A stretch of DNA of 64,000 bases from Aquarana catesbeiana (GCF_042186555.1 NC_133324.1:193340140-193404139), one strand, 5' to 3'. Numbered from the stretch's first letter, positions 34,980-45,979 are shown. The notes: generated by a model from the sequence alone, not told the origin. A program made the numbers and translations.

Positions 34980-36735
34980 GAATAAGACTGACGGTGAGTG
35001 AGCTCTGAATACAGCCATTGTGGGTTTTGGATGGAGTGGGAGACGATTCAAATTCCTGTCCTGTGATGTGTTGTCCCTGGACACATAGTGGCATTCAACA
35101 GGCCCCAGGACGACGTCGGCTGTGACAAAAGCGCAGGGAGGAGCGACGTGCTGACGTCACCACATTCACGCAGGTCCCGGAGTGACGGGCTGCTATCGAG
35201 AGCTCGTTTATACTGCAATCTCTTATTGTTTTAACTGTAAGTGCAATACTTTAAATAAAGTAACCTAGGATTTTACACTAGGGAAGCTTTTATGTCTTTT
35301 TGGGGATCAATGGGCACCACGTGCCCCTGAAAGATTACATTCTGTGAAGACACTGGGATCACCATTCCATCTCTCAAAAGGCTCGGGCTGGATATTAAGC
35401 CACAAGCGAGTGTGATCTCCTGTAATAGGAGATCATTTGGAGTCAGTAAGCGACAGTGTGTGCAGAGGTGGAGGTCTTTATCTCTTTTAACCATGACTCT
35501 TGGGTGTATCGTGTGTTAATTTCACTTTTGAAAATCACCTTAACCACTTCAGCCCTGGAAGAATTTACCCCCTTCCTGACCAGAGCACTTTTTGCGATTC
35601 GACACTGCGTCGCTTTAACTGACAATTGCGCGGTCGTGCAAAGTTGCACCCGAACAAAATTGGCGTCCTTTTTTTCCCACAAATAGAGCTTTCTTTTGGT
35701 GGTATTTGATCACCTCTGTGATTTTTATTTTTTGCGCTATACACAAAATAAGAGTGACAATTTTGAAAAAACACATTATTTTTTACATTTTGCTATAATA
35801 AATATCCCCCAAAAATATATCTAAAAAAATTCTTTTCCTCAGTTTAGGCCGATACATATTCTTCTACATATTTTTGGTAAAAAAAAAAATCGCAATAAGC
35901 ATTTATTGATTGGTTTGCGCAAAAGTTATAGCATTTACAAAATAGGGGATAGTTTTATGGCATTTTTATTAATTTTTTTTTTTTACTAGTAATGGCGGCG
36001 ATAAGCGATTTTTATTGTGACTGCGACGTTATGGCGGACATGTCGGACATTTTTGACACATTTTTGGGACCATTGTCATTTATACAGCAATCAGTGCTAT
36101 AAAAATGCATTGATTCCTGTATAAATGACACTGGCAGTGAAGGGGTTAACCACTAGGGGGCGGGGAGGGGTTAAGTCAGTACTAGGGAGTGATTTCTAAC
36201 TGTAGGGGGGATGGGCTAGCTGTGTCACTACTCTGATCACTGCTCCCGATGTTTACATCAGCATCTCCCAGTTTGTCCTCTCCGTGAGGCGATCGCAGCT
36301 ATCCCCGCAGCGATCGAGTCCGCGGGACCCGCGACCCGACTCTCGGAGCTCCCGGCCGGCGTGCACGCAATGGCACGGCGGGAAATTCAAATGGACGTAC
36401 CTGTAAGTCCATTTGCCCAGCCGTGCCATTCTGCCTACGTACATTGGCGTGCGCCTGTCGGGAAGGGGTTAACACAGTGGACGTTTGAAAATCACCTTAG
36501 TGGACTATTTAAAACATGATCTAATCCATTTTTATTTATGTGCGTTGTCACTTTATATATATATATATATAATTTAGCATTATTAAGGTTTATTGCTAGT
36601 ATTCACTCACATGAGAGCATAGCACAACTTAATATAGAAAGAATTTAACAATGATTAAACTTAAGCGCAATATCGTGCTTAGAAATTTCAAGTCCATAAG
36701 TAGCTGTCCTTCGTGATTTCTTTAATTATAAAAAT
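34980..36735. repeat. Unclassified frog-type repeat hosting a piggyBac-like insertion
   Basis: The flanks of the element at 35544-36468 share the phrase TGAAAATCACCTTA (35529 and 36486). There is a GC-rich, CpG-containing stretch at 35110-35210 and a (TA)n at 36557. No ends were established, so this is only a label for repeat-like sequence. Confidence 0.35.
35544..36468. mobile_element. piggyBac-like 'CCACTT' element 4
   Basis: TTAA (35540-35543) precedes CCACTTCAGCCCTGG; the right end CCTGTCGGGAAGGGG precedes TTAA (36469-36472). It carries the full family core: CACAAATAGAGCTTTCTTTT, GATCACCTCTGTGATTTTTA, ATTTTTTGCGCTATACACAA and TTTGCGCAAAAGTTATAGC. Its right third is GC-rich. No coding capacity. 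Confidence 0.8.
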
Positions 36736-37189
36736 CAATGTATAGTAAAAAACAGTGCAGTGCTTAAAATAATAAAACAATAATTCTAAAAAGGCTTTTG
36801 AATGGAATGTCCAATAACTCTATAATAAATGGATAGTCCCAATGAATGATTTAAAAAGCCAGGTCATCGTAGAGAGAGACAACAATAGACAAGATGAAGA
36901 GTCCTCAATAGTGATCAGGGTGCTCGAATACAATCGTAATATATGTGCGTCCTTATTCGTGCTTCACCATCATTAGTGCAGGCCACTCACCTTACTTCGT
37001 GGACCTCTGAGCTAACAGAAAGGTCATACAGGCATGGTAGATATCATCGTTTGTTCATGTAAAAATCAATAGAACTTACATAGTGCTCTCTGCTTATACT
37101 TGAAAAGCTTTTTATTCAATTAAAATGTTACTTACAAGAGAAGAACTGAAACCTCAGTGCTAGGAAATGAAGCTTGTTTGATGACACAG

Positions 37190-38724
37190 TGTCAGGGTGA
37201 TAACTGTAGGACGGGTAATTCTGCCTGTATTCCTCATGGTGGCACCCTTCTGCCTATTTAACCACTTGCTTACAGGGCACTTAAACCCCCCTCCTATCCA
37301 GACCAATTTTCAGCTTTCAGCGCTGATGCACTTTGAATGACAATTGCACGGTCATACAACACTGTACCCAAATGTTGTTTTATCATTTTTTCACCACAAA
37401 TAGAGCTTTCTTTTGGTGGTATTTGATCACCTCTGCAGTTTTTACTTTTTGTTAAAAAAATGTAAAAAACTGAATTTTTTTGAAAAATTTTTTTTTATTT
37501 TTTTATATTTTGTTATAAAAAATTAAAAACGGGTAATTTTTCTCCTTCATTGATGTACGCTGATGAGGCGGCAGTGATGGGCACTGATAGGCGGCAGTGA
37601 TGGGCACTGATGGGTGGCAGAGATGGGCACTGATGGGTGGCAGTGATGGGCAGCACTGCCAGGTGGCACTGATTGGCACTACAGGTGGGCATTGATAGGT
37701 GGCACTTGTGGGCATTGATAGGTTGCACTTGTTGGCATTGATAGGTGGCACTGTGGGCACTGTTTGGTGGCACTGTGGGCACTGTTTGGTGGCACTGTGG
37801 GCACTGTTTGGTGGCACTGTGGGCTCTTTTAAATTGGCACTAGTAATCGGCACTGATGAGGCAGATGTGCCTCTTCCATCCCAGCCGGTGATCGGCTTTT
37901 TTTTCTACTCACGCTGTCAGCGTGAGTAAAAAAAAAAAACGATTACCGATCTTTTTGTTTACATCATGTGATCAGCTGTCATTGGCTGACAGCTGATCAC
38001 ATGGTAAGGGGCCGGGACCGGCCCCTTACTCGGATCGGTGATCAGCCGAGTCTCAGTGACTCGGTGATCACATCGCGCCCGGCGCGCGCCCTGTAGGGCG
38101 TGCGCAGGGAGCGTGCACAGGGGAGGCCGTCATATGACGGCCTCCCGGGAATGCAGGTCCGCGCTGTGGCCGTCATTCGGCTATAGCGCGGACGTCAGGA
38201 GGTTAAGCCTGCTGCTGGTGCATGTTGGTTGCTGGATTATCATCAGCTTCCTGTGTTCCTTGTTCCTGTTGTGATACCTGCTTCCTGTTACTACTCGGCT
38301 TGCCTGACTGCTCCAGTATTCCGCCTGCATTGACCCCGGCTTGGACCTGACTATTCCTCGGCTCCGCATCTGTACCTTGATCGTCCTCCTGTGTTTGACC
38401 CCTGGCTCGGCTACCTTCTCTGTTCCTGATTATCCTGTTGTACCTCACCTTGGACTGATTCCTGTGCTGAATGACCATTCATGGCTCTGACTCCACTCCT
38501 GCTTGCTCCACGGCTCCATACCTGGAATCCCTCCTTGCACGGTTGCCCTTCAACCTTACCAGCGCACCCCAGCAGCTCCCTGCTATCTGCTACTCAGCAA
38601 CAGTGCTCTGGCAACCCTTGCACCTTTGGGCACCGTACTCCCTGTCTCACTCCCAGGGTTACGCTGCACTTAGCCGCAAGGGGCGCCCCCTCTGCAATCC
38701 GGCCTCACATCCAGGACTCTGACA
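37190..38724 (+). repeat. 5' LTR of the Ty3/gypsy element (with nested insertion)
   Basis: TGTCAGGGTGATAACTG to ACTCTGACA. Without the 945-bp insertion it is 590 bp against 574 bp for the 3' LTR; three indels (6, 12 and -2 bp) explain the difference. By eye I count about 18 substitutions over ~570 aligned bases, roughly 3 per cent, so integration is fairly recent. Confidence 0.92.
37262..38202. mobile_element. piggyBac-like 'CCACTT' element 5, nested in the 5' LTR
   Basis: The uninterrupted 3' LTR shows the empty site CTATTTAAGCC, whereas here TTAA is duplicated (37258-37261 and 38203-38206). This proves TTAA target duplication for the family. The element starts CCACTTGCTTACAGGG and ends GACGTCAGGAGG. 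It carries the shared core in its left half and a minisatellite of GATGGGCACTGATGGGTGGC units (37560-37830), the inverted counterpart of the array at 6240-6610. Confidence 0.92.
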
Positions 38725-38737
38725 GTATAATCCAGCC

Positions 38738-39445
38738 ATGACTGAGGCCGGTGGAGGTGCGTCCCCAATAGAGACTTTATGCCAACAGGCCGCTACCCTT
38801 ACACGAGTGGTCCAAGTTCTTCAGGAAGGATACCTTCAATTAGAAGGAAAACTCCAACATTTTATGCTACCATCTGCCTTTTTGGATCCTGGTTCTTCCT
38901 CCACCAATCTCCCTGCTATGGCCTCTTCAGTACTGACTTTGCCCCCAGAACCACGGGTACCTACCCCTGAACGTTTCTCTGGAGACCGGCAGAAATTCAG
39001 ATCCTTCAAGAATGCCTGCCTGTTATATCTGGCTCTGCAACCCCGTACCTTTTCCACTGAGACTGTCAAAGTTGGCTTTCTTATCTCCCTGCTGACCAAT
39101 GAACCCCAGGCATGGACCCACAGGTTATGGGAACAGAAGGACCCAGCTACTAGTTCAGTGGAAACGTTCTTTACGGCCTTGTCGCAATTGTATGAAGACC
39201 CCCAGCGTACAGCCACCGCTGAGGCCGCTCTGCATTCTCTTCAACAGAAACAGCGCCCGGTGGAAGACTATACTGTGGACTTCCGCCGGTGGTCTGCCGA
39301 TACAGACTGGAATGAGGCTGTGTTGAAATACCAGTTTCGCCTGGGGCTTTCTGAATCCCTTAAGGACGAGTTGGCCAGGGTCGGCATCCCTGCTACCCTC
39401 GAGGGGCTCATTCAACTATCCATCCAGTTGGGAACGCCAGGCTGA
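38738..39445 (+). pseudogene. gag: gag of the Ty3/gypsy element, N-terminal and capsid part
   Basis: This 235-codon frame starts MTEAGGGASPIETLCQQA, 13 bp after the LTR. A short helical N-terminus is followed by a Pro/Ser linker and a capsid-like region with RFSGDRQKFRSFKNACLLY and GFLISLLTNEPQAWTHRLW, then VEDYTVDFRRWS. This pattern is shared by Sushi-like gag and its domesticated RTL relatives. Gag would form the cytoplasmic particle that packages the RNA. The frame stops at 39443-39445 because of a one-base shift near 39435; the coding sequence continues in another frame (ERQAERSQTPK). Confidence 0.85.
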
Positions 39446-40022
39446 ACGTTCTCAGACTCCCAAAGTGCTGGTACCAGAGATCGGCGCTATGCCCGTTGGT
39501 TTGGTGCGATCCGCACTGACTCCTGAGGAAAAACAGTGTCGGCGTCAAGCCAATCTCTGTCTCTATTGTGGCCGAAAGGGATATTTCCTGAGCAACTGCC
39601 CCATAAAGCCCAGCAAGGTACCCAAGAACTCTCCAGTGTACTTCCAGATGTCTGGAACTTCCACTTCTCACCTTATCCTTTCCATCACGCTACAGTTGGC
39701 CGACAAGGGGGTTCAGCTTCAGGCCATAGTCGACTCCGGGGCATGCAGTTGTTTCTTGGACTTGGACTTAGCAGTAAAGCTCGGTCTGGCCCTACTTCCC
39801 AAGAACCGTAGATTGGAAGTTCTCCTGGCTGATGGCACCCTGCCTAGTTCCGGTCCTGTGACACAAGAGACCGTTCCTCTTTTGGTTACTACTCCTGATG
39901 GTCATCAGGAATTCATACGTTTCGACATTCTAAGCTCACCTATGTTCCCCGTCAGCTTGGGTACCCCATGGCCCTATTTCATTCACTTCACCTTATTGCC
40001 TACAGCACTGTCTTGCCCCTGA
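39440..40022 (+). pseudogene. gag zinc knuckle and aspartic protease
   Basis: The frame holds one CCHC-type knuckle, CLYCGRKGYFLSNC, in which the expected His is Tyr. About 60 residues later comes a retropepsin active site, AIVDSGACSCFLDLDLAVKL, with the DSGA catalytic motif. The protease would cut the gag-pol polyprotein inside particles. The frame ends at a TGA (40020-40022) that is premature relative to the polymerase region, so protease and RT are no longer joined. The Tyr for His change would be expected to weaken zinc binding. Confidence 0.85.
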
Positions 40023-40080
40023 AACCAGTAATGTAGCCAGTTGCCTGTCAGTTCAACCTGTACCTGTCAACAACCAGAGT

Positions 40081-42958
40081 ATTCCACCGACCTACCAGGA
40101 GTTTTCAGACGTCTTTGACAAGAAAAAGGCTGATGTCCTGCCACCACTCCGGTCATACGATTGTCCAATTGAATTACTCCCAGGAGCCGAAATCCCATTC
40201 GGTCGCATATTCCCCCTCTCGGAGATGGAACTAGGAACATTGCGACAATACACCGATGAAAACCTGGAGAAAGGCTTCATCCTTTCCTCCTCTTCTCCTG
40301 CTGGAGCCGGAATCTTTTTTTGTCGAAAAAAGGGACAAATCCCTAAGACCATGTGTGGATTACAGGGAGCTCAATAAAATCACTATAAAAAACCGTTACC
40401 CTCTTCCTCTAGTTCCGGAACTTTTCCAGAGACTCCGTACTGCCCGAATATTTACTAAGCTTGACCTTCGAGGAGCCTACAATCTCGTTCGCATCCGAGA
40501 GGGTGACGAATGGAAGACAGCATTTAGAACTCGCTTTGGACATTTCGAGTACTTAGTGATGCCATTTGGATTGTGCAATGCCCCGGCCACATTCCAACAT
40601 TTCGTAAATGATATCTTTCGAGAATTTCTGGATTACTTCATCATCATCTACCTGGATGATATCCTGATATTTTCAACCACCCTGGAGCTCCATCGTACAC
40701 ATGTAAGGACAGTTCTGCACACTCTACGTAAGCACAAACTCTATGTAAAATCAGAGAAGTGTGATTTCGAAAAGGAGTCAATACAATTCCTGGGGCTAAT
40801 TATCTCCACTGGTGGTGTTGCCATGGACCCGCAAAAGGTACAGGCAATCTTGGACTGGCCAACTCCATCGGATAAAAAGGGAGTACAAAGATTTGTGGGG
40901 TTTACAAACTTTTATAGGAGGTTTATAAAGAACTTTTCCTCCATCATCTCACCAATCACCCAAGTTACCCGTTTACATACTCAGTTCCTGTGGTCTTCAG
41001 AAGCCCAATCAGCTTTTGATAAGCTCAAATCCCTCTTTACCTCCGCACCTATCCTGCAACATCCTGATCCGGTCCTCCCTTACATCTTAGAGGTTGACGC
41101 CTCTGAAGTTGCCACAGGGGCGGTCTTATCCCAACGTCAGGGTCCTAAGTCGTTACTCCATCCTGTGGCCTTCTCCTCGCGGAAGATGAGTCCGTCTGAA
41201 AGGAATTATGATGTGGGAGATCGAGAGCTCTTGGCTATTAAAACTGCCCTGGAGGAATGGCGGTACCTCCTTGAAGGTGCTCAGCATCCCATCATGATAT
41301 TCACGGATCACAGAAACCTGGAGTATCTTCGCACTGCTAAACGCGTGAGACCCCGACAAGCTCGATGGGCATTCTTTTTTGCCAGATTCAATTTTCATAT
41401 CTCCTCCCGCCCGGGGTCTAAGAACGGCAAGGCCGATGCCTTGTCCCGGATGTTTCCTGACACTCCCGAAGAAATTACTCCTAGATCTATATTGTCTCCA
41501 CAGAATTTTCTCATGATTCAAACCGACCTGAGTTCCTCACTGAAACAAGCTTCTTCCCAATGCTCTGAACCAGAAGCACTGTCTTTAAGAAACCAGGAAG
41601 GTTTTCTTTGGTATCAGAACAAAATTTTTGTTCCGCTGCAAGCCAGAGCCCAGGTCCTAAAGACTTTACATGACCACCAATTTGCTGGTCACTTCGGGGT
41701 ACGAAAGACTTTGGAGCTTGTTCAATGATCTTTTTGGTGGCCCACTCTGAAGCCTGACTGCAGGGAATATGTCAGTTCCTGCACCATTTGTCAACATAAC
41801 AAGGGGTCTAACATCAGATCTTGGGGTCTACTACGCCCATTGCCTGTGCGGGAGCAACCATGGAAAGAAATATCTATAGATTTCATAGTAGAGTTACCAC
41901 CCTCGGAGAGATTTACAACCATCTTGGTAGTCGTCGACCGCCTGTCCAAGATGGCGCATTTCTTGCCCATGATGGGTACACCATCTGCTGCTGACACGGC
42001 GAAGATCTTCATAAAGGAGATAGTCAGACTTCATGGCCTACCGAGCAACATTGTGTCCGACAGAGGGGTGCAATTCACCTCTAAGTTCTGGAAGGAGCTC
42101 TGCAAAATGCTTTCCATTAAAGTGTGCCTATCTTCAGCTTACCATCCTCAAAGCAACGGTCAAACCGAAAGAACTAATCAAACTTTAGAGCAGTACTTAC
42201 GTTGCTTCTGCTCCTTCTCCCAAGACGACTGGTCCTTGCTACTCCCGTGTGCGGAGTTTGCATACAACTCAATCCATGCTTCCACCAATCAGTCACCTTT
42301 CTGGGCCAACTACGGTTTCCATCCCTCATTCTTGCCTAATGTTATACCAGAGACCTCAGTCCCCGCAGTCCAGGACAGGATAAATGCCATTCAGGCTAAT
42401 TACCTAACTCTCCAAGCAACTATGCAGAAGGCCCAGGAGAATTTTAAAAAACATTATGACAAGGGGAGGAGAGATCCCACCTTTAAAGTTGGAGCTGGAG
42501 TGTGGCTTTCCTCAATAAATCTTAAGCTTCCTTGCCCCTCCCGGAAGTTAGGACCAAGGTTTATCGGTCCATTCACAATCAAGAAGGAAATTAACCCAGT
42601 GGCATTTGAATTGTCTTTACCAAGTTCCTATAAAATCCACCCAGTATTCCATGTTTCTTTATTAAAATCTGTTGTCTCCAGTCCTTTTCCAGGGAGAGAA
42701 GAAGCTCCGCCGCCTCCAATCTTGGTGGACAATGAAACAGAATACGAAGTAGAAGCCATTCTGGACTGCCGTCGGAGAGGTAGGACTGTTCAATTTCTTG
42801 TTGAATGGAAAGGTTACTCTGTAGAAGATAATTCTTGGGAACCAGCAGATAACATTCATGCCCCTAGACTGTTGCAGAGGTTTCAAGCCCGATACCCTGA
42901 AAAATGGGCCAGATTGGGCATCCGGAGGCTGCCCTTGGGGGGGGCACTGTCAGGGTGA
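40081..42958 (+). pseudogene. pol: pol: reverse transcriptase, RNase H, integrase, chromodomain
   Basis: The RT region opens at about 40081 (PPTYQEFSDVFDKKKADVLP) and shifts frame at the T-run near 40315. It then reads VDYRELNK, FTKLDLRGAYN, MPFGLCNAPATFQ and the catalytic IIYLDDILIFS. RNase H follows (LEVDASEVATGAVLS, FTDHRNLEYL). Next is the integrase zinc region (HDHQFAGHFG; CTICQHNK), interrupted by a TGA at 41726-41728 but in frame on both sides. The integrase core has DFIVELPP, SDRGVQFTSKFW and NGQTERTNQT (the three acidic residues). A C-terminal chromodomain (VEAILDCRRRG, FLVEWKGYSVEDNSWEP) would steer integration to marked chromatin. Confidence 0.92.
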
Positions 42959-43521
42959 TAACCGTAGGACGGGTAATTCTGCCAGTATTCCTCATGGTGG
43001 CGCCCTTCTGCCTATTTAAGCCTGCTGCTGGTGCATGCTGGTTGCTGGATCAGCTTCCTGTGTTCCTTGTTCCTGTTGTGATACCTGCTTCCTGTTACTA
43101 TTCGGCTTGCCTGACTGCTCCAGTATTCCGCCTGCATTGACCCCGGCTTGGACCTGACTATTCTTCGGCTCCGCATCTGTACCTTGATCGTCCTCCTGTG
43201 TTTGACCCCTGGCTCTGTTCCTGATTATCCTGTTGTACCTCACCTTGGACTGATTCCTGTGCTGAATGACCATTGGCCTGGCTCTGACTCCGCTCCTGGT
43301 TGCTCCACGGCTCCATACCTGGAACCCCTTCTTGCACGGTTGCCCTTCAACCTTACCAGCGCACCCCAGCAGCTCCCTGCTATCTGCTACTCGGCAACAG
43401 CGCTCTGGCAACCCGTGCACCTTTGGGCACCATACTCCCTGTCTCATTTCCAGGATTACGCTGCACTTAGCCGCAAGGGGCGCCCCCTCTGCAATCCGGC
43501 CTCACATCCACGACTCTGACA
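42948..43521 (+). repeat. 3' LTR of the Ty3/gypsy element
   Basis: 574 bp, TGTCAGGGTGATAACCG to CGACTCTGACA, followed by CACAG. It is the uninterrupted reference for the 5' LTR. The preceding CCTTGGGGGGGGCAC is the likely polypurine tract. Confidence 0.92.
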
Positions 43522-43560
43522 CACAGCATCTCATGATAAATTTTGAAAGGTGGCTGCAAG

Positions 43561-43705
43561 GACATCAGAGCCTTCCTGTTTGAATGTGTATTGTCCCTGT
43601 GGGCAGGACTTCTTCAGCGCATCACCTACCTTCAGTGATACGCTGAAGAAGTCCCGCCCATAGGGACGAAACACGTGCGGACAGGAAGGCTCTGACATCA
43701 TTGCA
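43561..43705. repeat. Foldback centre with paired CTGAAGAAG...GAAACACGT motifs
   Basis: The arm GACATCAGAGCCTTCCTGTT (43561) is answered by ACAGGAAGGCTCTGACATC (43681-43699); the loop lies around CACCTACCTTCAGTG. The right arm has CTGAAGAAG, a perfect GTCCC/GGGAC stem and GAAACACGT. The left arm carries the degenerate mirror copy. It is the central part of the larger foldback repeat interrupted by the LTR element. Confidence 0.8.
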
Positions 43706-43999
43706 GCCAACTTCTGTTAGCTCAGAGGTCCACGAAGTAAGGTGAGCAGCCTGTACTAATGGTGGTGGAAGCACGGATAAGGACGCACATATATTACGAT
43801 TGCATTCGAGCACCCTGATCACTATTGAGGACTCTTCATCTTGTCTATTGGTGTCTCTCTCTACAATGACCTGGCTTTTTAAATCATTCATTGGGACTAT
43901 CCATATATTATAGAGTTATTGGACATTCCATATGAAAGCCTTTTTAGAATTATTGTTTTATTATTTTAAGTGCTGCACTGTTTTTTCTATAAGTCGGTT

Positions 44000-44615
44000 C
44001 AAGATGTGTAATATATTGACCATGAGTGTTCAGCTGCTGTAGATAGGGTTAATTGTCTTTATATTTGTGCTGACTGATTGCACTTGTTTAGTATAAATCC
44101 ATGTGAATGAGCTCCAAACATAAGTAATTGTGCCACCACTCTTGTGCTCCCCCTTTTGGTGTTATCCTCACCTCAGGGAGTGTGACCTCACAATTATGTT
44201 TGGTCAGTATGCGCTGCTGAGCCACCCCTGGGCTCTTTAATAGGTAAATCTCCAGGCTCCTGTACTGATCCTTTCAATGGATATCCAATCCTTAGATGCG
44301 GTGGCTAAATTAGATTTAATTGTTCAGTCTAAGAACGGGTACAGCAAATACAGGAAATACCTGTTCATTGTACCAGAGAAGCAGTGTCACTTCCTGAAAG
44401 CTAATGGAAGTCAGGCAGTTCATCCCATGCATTTTGCATTTTCCTGCTTCATGCAAACACACAGGCTGCTCCCATTGCATGCAACTGTTCTCATATATAA
44501 TGAAAGAAATCATGAAGGACAGATACTTATGGACTTGGAATTTATAAGCACAATATTACATTTACTGGGAAGAAATATTATATCAGTTTAATCATTGTTA
44601 AATTCTTGCTTTGGA
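44000..44615. other. Unassigned sequence
   Basis: The frame 44277-44591 (104 codons) has no recognisable domain and no visible splice or promoter context. Nothing else is supported. Confidence 0.4.
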
Positions 44616-44616
44616 A

Positions 44617-44978
44617 TAAGGCTACTTTCACACTGTTGCCGCGACTGCGTTAGCTTTAAAGCGCTGCTCGTATTAACGGCGCTTTACCATCGTTTTAGCA
44701 CCACTTTTCGGCCACTAGCGGGGTACTTTTAACCCCTGTTAGCGGCCGAGGAAAGGGTTAAAAACGCATGTGTTGCTGCACTTCCAAATCGCTTTTCAGG
44801 CCCTTCAGAAGTGCTGCCCATGCATTCCAATGGGCAGGGGCACTCCCAAGCTGCCCCAAAGATGCTGCTTACAGGACTTTTTGTATCGTCTAGCAAGGGC
44901 ACCGCCCCAGTGTGAAAGCATTCTGGCTTTCACATTCGGGCGGCATGGGAGACGGTTTTCAGTGTGAAAGGGGCCTTA
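44617..44978. mobile_element. MITE with TIR AAGGCTACTTTCACACTG
   Basis: The left TAAGGCTACTTTCACACTG mirrors the right CAGTGTGAAAGGGGCCTTA; TA or TWA lies at both edges. Inside it is GC-rich, with TTAGCGGCCG and CCAATGGGCAGGGGC. Superfamily uncertain; hAT or Harbinger are the options. Confidence 0.7.
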
Positions 44979-45071
44979 GTGATTTTTATATATTATGCAC
45001 TATGTATGATTGGTTGTATTAACCCCCCAGGATTTATCGAATTTAGAGCACAGCGCGACATTTTATTGGTT

Positions 45072-45690
45072 TATATAAGTCTTTTTGGGTATGTCTCTAC
45101 CAGCTTTTCACATCTAGAGAGTGAAATGTTTGCCCATTCTTCTTTGTAAAATAGTTCAAACTCTGTCAGATTGGATGGAGACTGTCTGTTAACAGCAATT
45201 TGCAAGTCTTGCCACAGATTTTCAATTGGATTTAGGTCTGGACTTTGACTGGGCCATTCTAACACAAGAATATGCTTTGATCTAAACCATTCCATTGTAG
45301 CTCTGGCTGTATGTTTAGGGTCATTGTCATGCTGGAAGGAGAACCTCTGCCCACGTTTCACAGTGGAGATGGTGTGTTGAGGGTGATGTGCAGTGTTAGT
45401 TTTCCGCCACACAGCTTTTTCCTTTTAGGCCAAAAAGTTCAATTTTGGTCTCATCTGACCAGAGCACTTTCTTCCACATGTTTGCTGTGTCCCCCACATT
45501 GCTTCTTGCAAACTGCAAACGGGACTTCTTATGGCTTTCTTTTACCAATGCCTTTCTTCTTGCCACTCTTGCATAAAGGCCAGATTTGTGGAGTGCATGA
45601 CTAGTTGTCCTGTGGACAGATTCTCCCACCTGAGCTGTGGGTCTCTGCAGTCTTCATAACTGACTGGGACAAAGCCTATTTCTGTCCCTT
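45072..45690 (-). pseudogene. Tc1-like transposase fragment
   Basis: Minus-strand reading gives, in order, SGLYARVARRKALVKESHKK, KKVLWSDETKIELFG (first catalytic Asp), then after an internal deletion near 45412 FQHDNDPKHTARAT (second Asp) and WPSQSPDLNPIENLW (Glu). The N-terminal DNA-binding domain and both TIRs are absent. The frame breaks at the deletion, so this is a dead internal fragment. Its family resembles the solo terminal repeat at 34728-34960 by type only. Confidence 0.85.
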
Positions 45691-45704
45691 GGAGTAGATA
45701 CTTT

Positions 45705-45972
45705 GGGGTTGATTTGCTAAAGGCAAATAGACTAGTGCAGTTGCACTTTGCAAGATCAGTTGCTCCTGAGCTTAGTAAATGAGCTTTGCTGACTTCCATC
45801 ATCCAATAATGTGCAAGCAAATTTTTTTTAATTTTTTTTCTTGTATGTGATTGGGTATTCTTTGCAAAGTGAAGCTTTACTTCATTCACTAAGCTCTGGA
45901 GCAACTGCATTTGCAGAGTGTAACTGGACTTTGTAAAGTGCACAGTCTATCTGCCTTTAGTAAATCAACCCC
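45705..45972. mobile_element. Foldback MITE with TIR GGGGTTGATTTGCTAAAGGC
   Basis: The left GGGGTTGATTTGCTAAAGGC and right GCCTTTAGTAAATCAACCCC are inverted repeats that extend inward (AAATAGACTAGTGCAGTTGC against its mirror). A shorter relative of the same edge, CCTTTAGTAAATAAGCCCC, lies at 52147 in Harbinger copy C. Confidence 0.8.
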
Positions 45973-45979
45973 ATTAATT

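Larger units (their letters stand above)
37190..43521 (+). mobile_element. Ty3/gypsy (chromovirus-type) LTR retrotransposon
   Basis: Two LTRs with TG...CA ends (TGTCAGGG...CTCTGACA) are flanked by the 5-bp target duplication CACAG (37185-37189 and 43522-43526). The internal order gag, protease, RT, RNase H, integrase, chromodomain defines a Ty3/gypsy chromovirus; the gag resembles the Sushi-type group from which RTL/PEG10-like host genes derive. A G-rich polypurine stretch (42938-42944) precedes the 3' LTR. No canonical tRNA primer site was recognised after the 5' LTR. Two frameshifts and two in-frame stops disable it. There is no envelope gene. Confidence 0.92.
36735..43993. repeat. Foldback repeat split by the LTR retrotransposon (arms 36735-37022 and 43708-43993)
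   Basis: The left arm (GTGCTTAAAATAATAAAACA, GGTCATCGTAGAGAGAGACA, ACTTCGTGGACCTCTGAGCT) is the inverted match of the right arm, with about 285 bp alignable by eye and a few per cent mismatches. The Ty3/gypsy element sits between the arms, so the foldback is older. Confidence 0.75.

Noticed and set aside
41153..41521. 122-codon antisense frame within the retrotransposon pol region
   Set aside because: Shadow of the strongly supported plus-strand RT/RNase H frame.
44277..44591. 104-codon frame as a small host gene
   Set aside because: No domain, no conserved motif and no splice or promoter evidence; it is within chance length for AT-rich DNA of this size.
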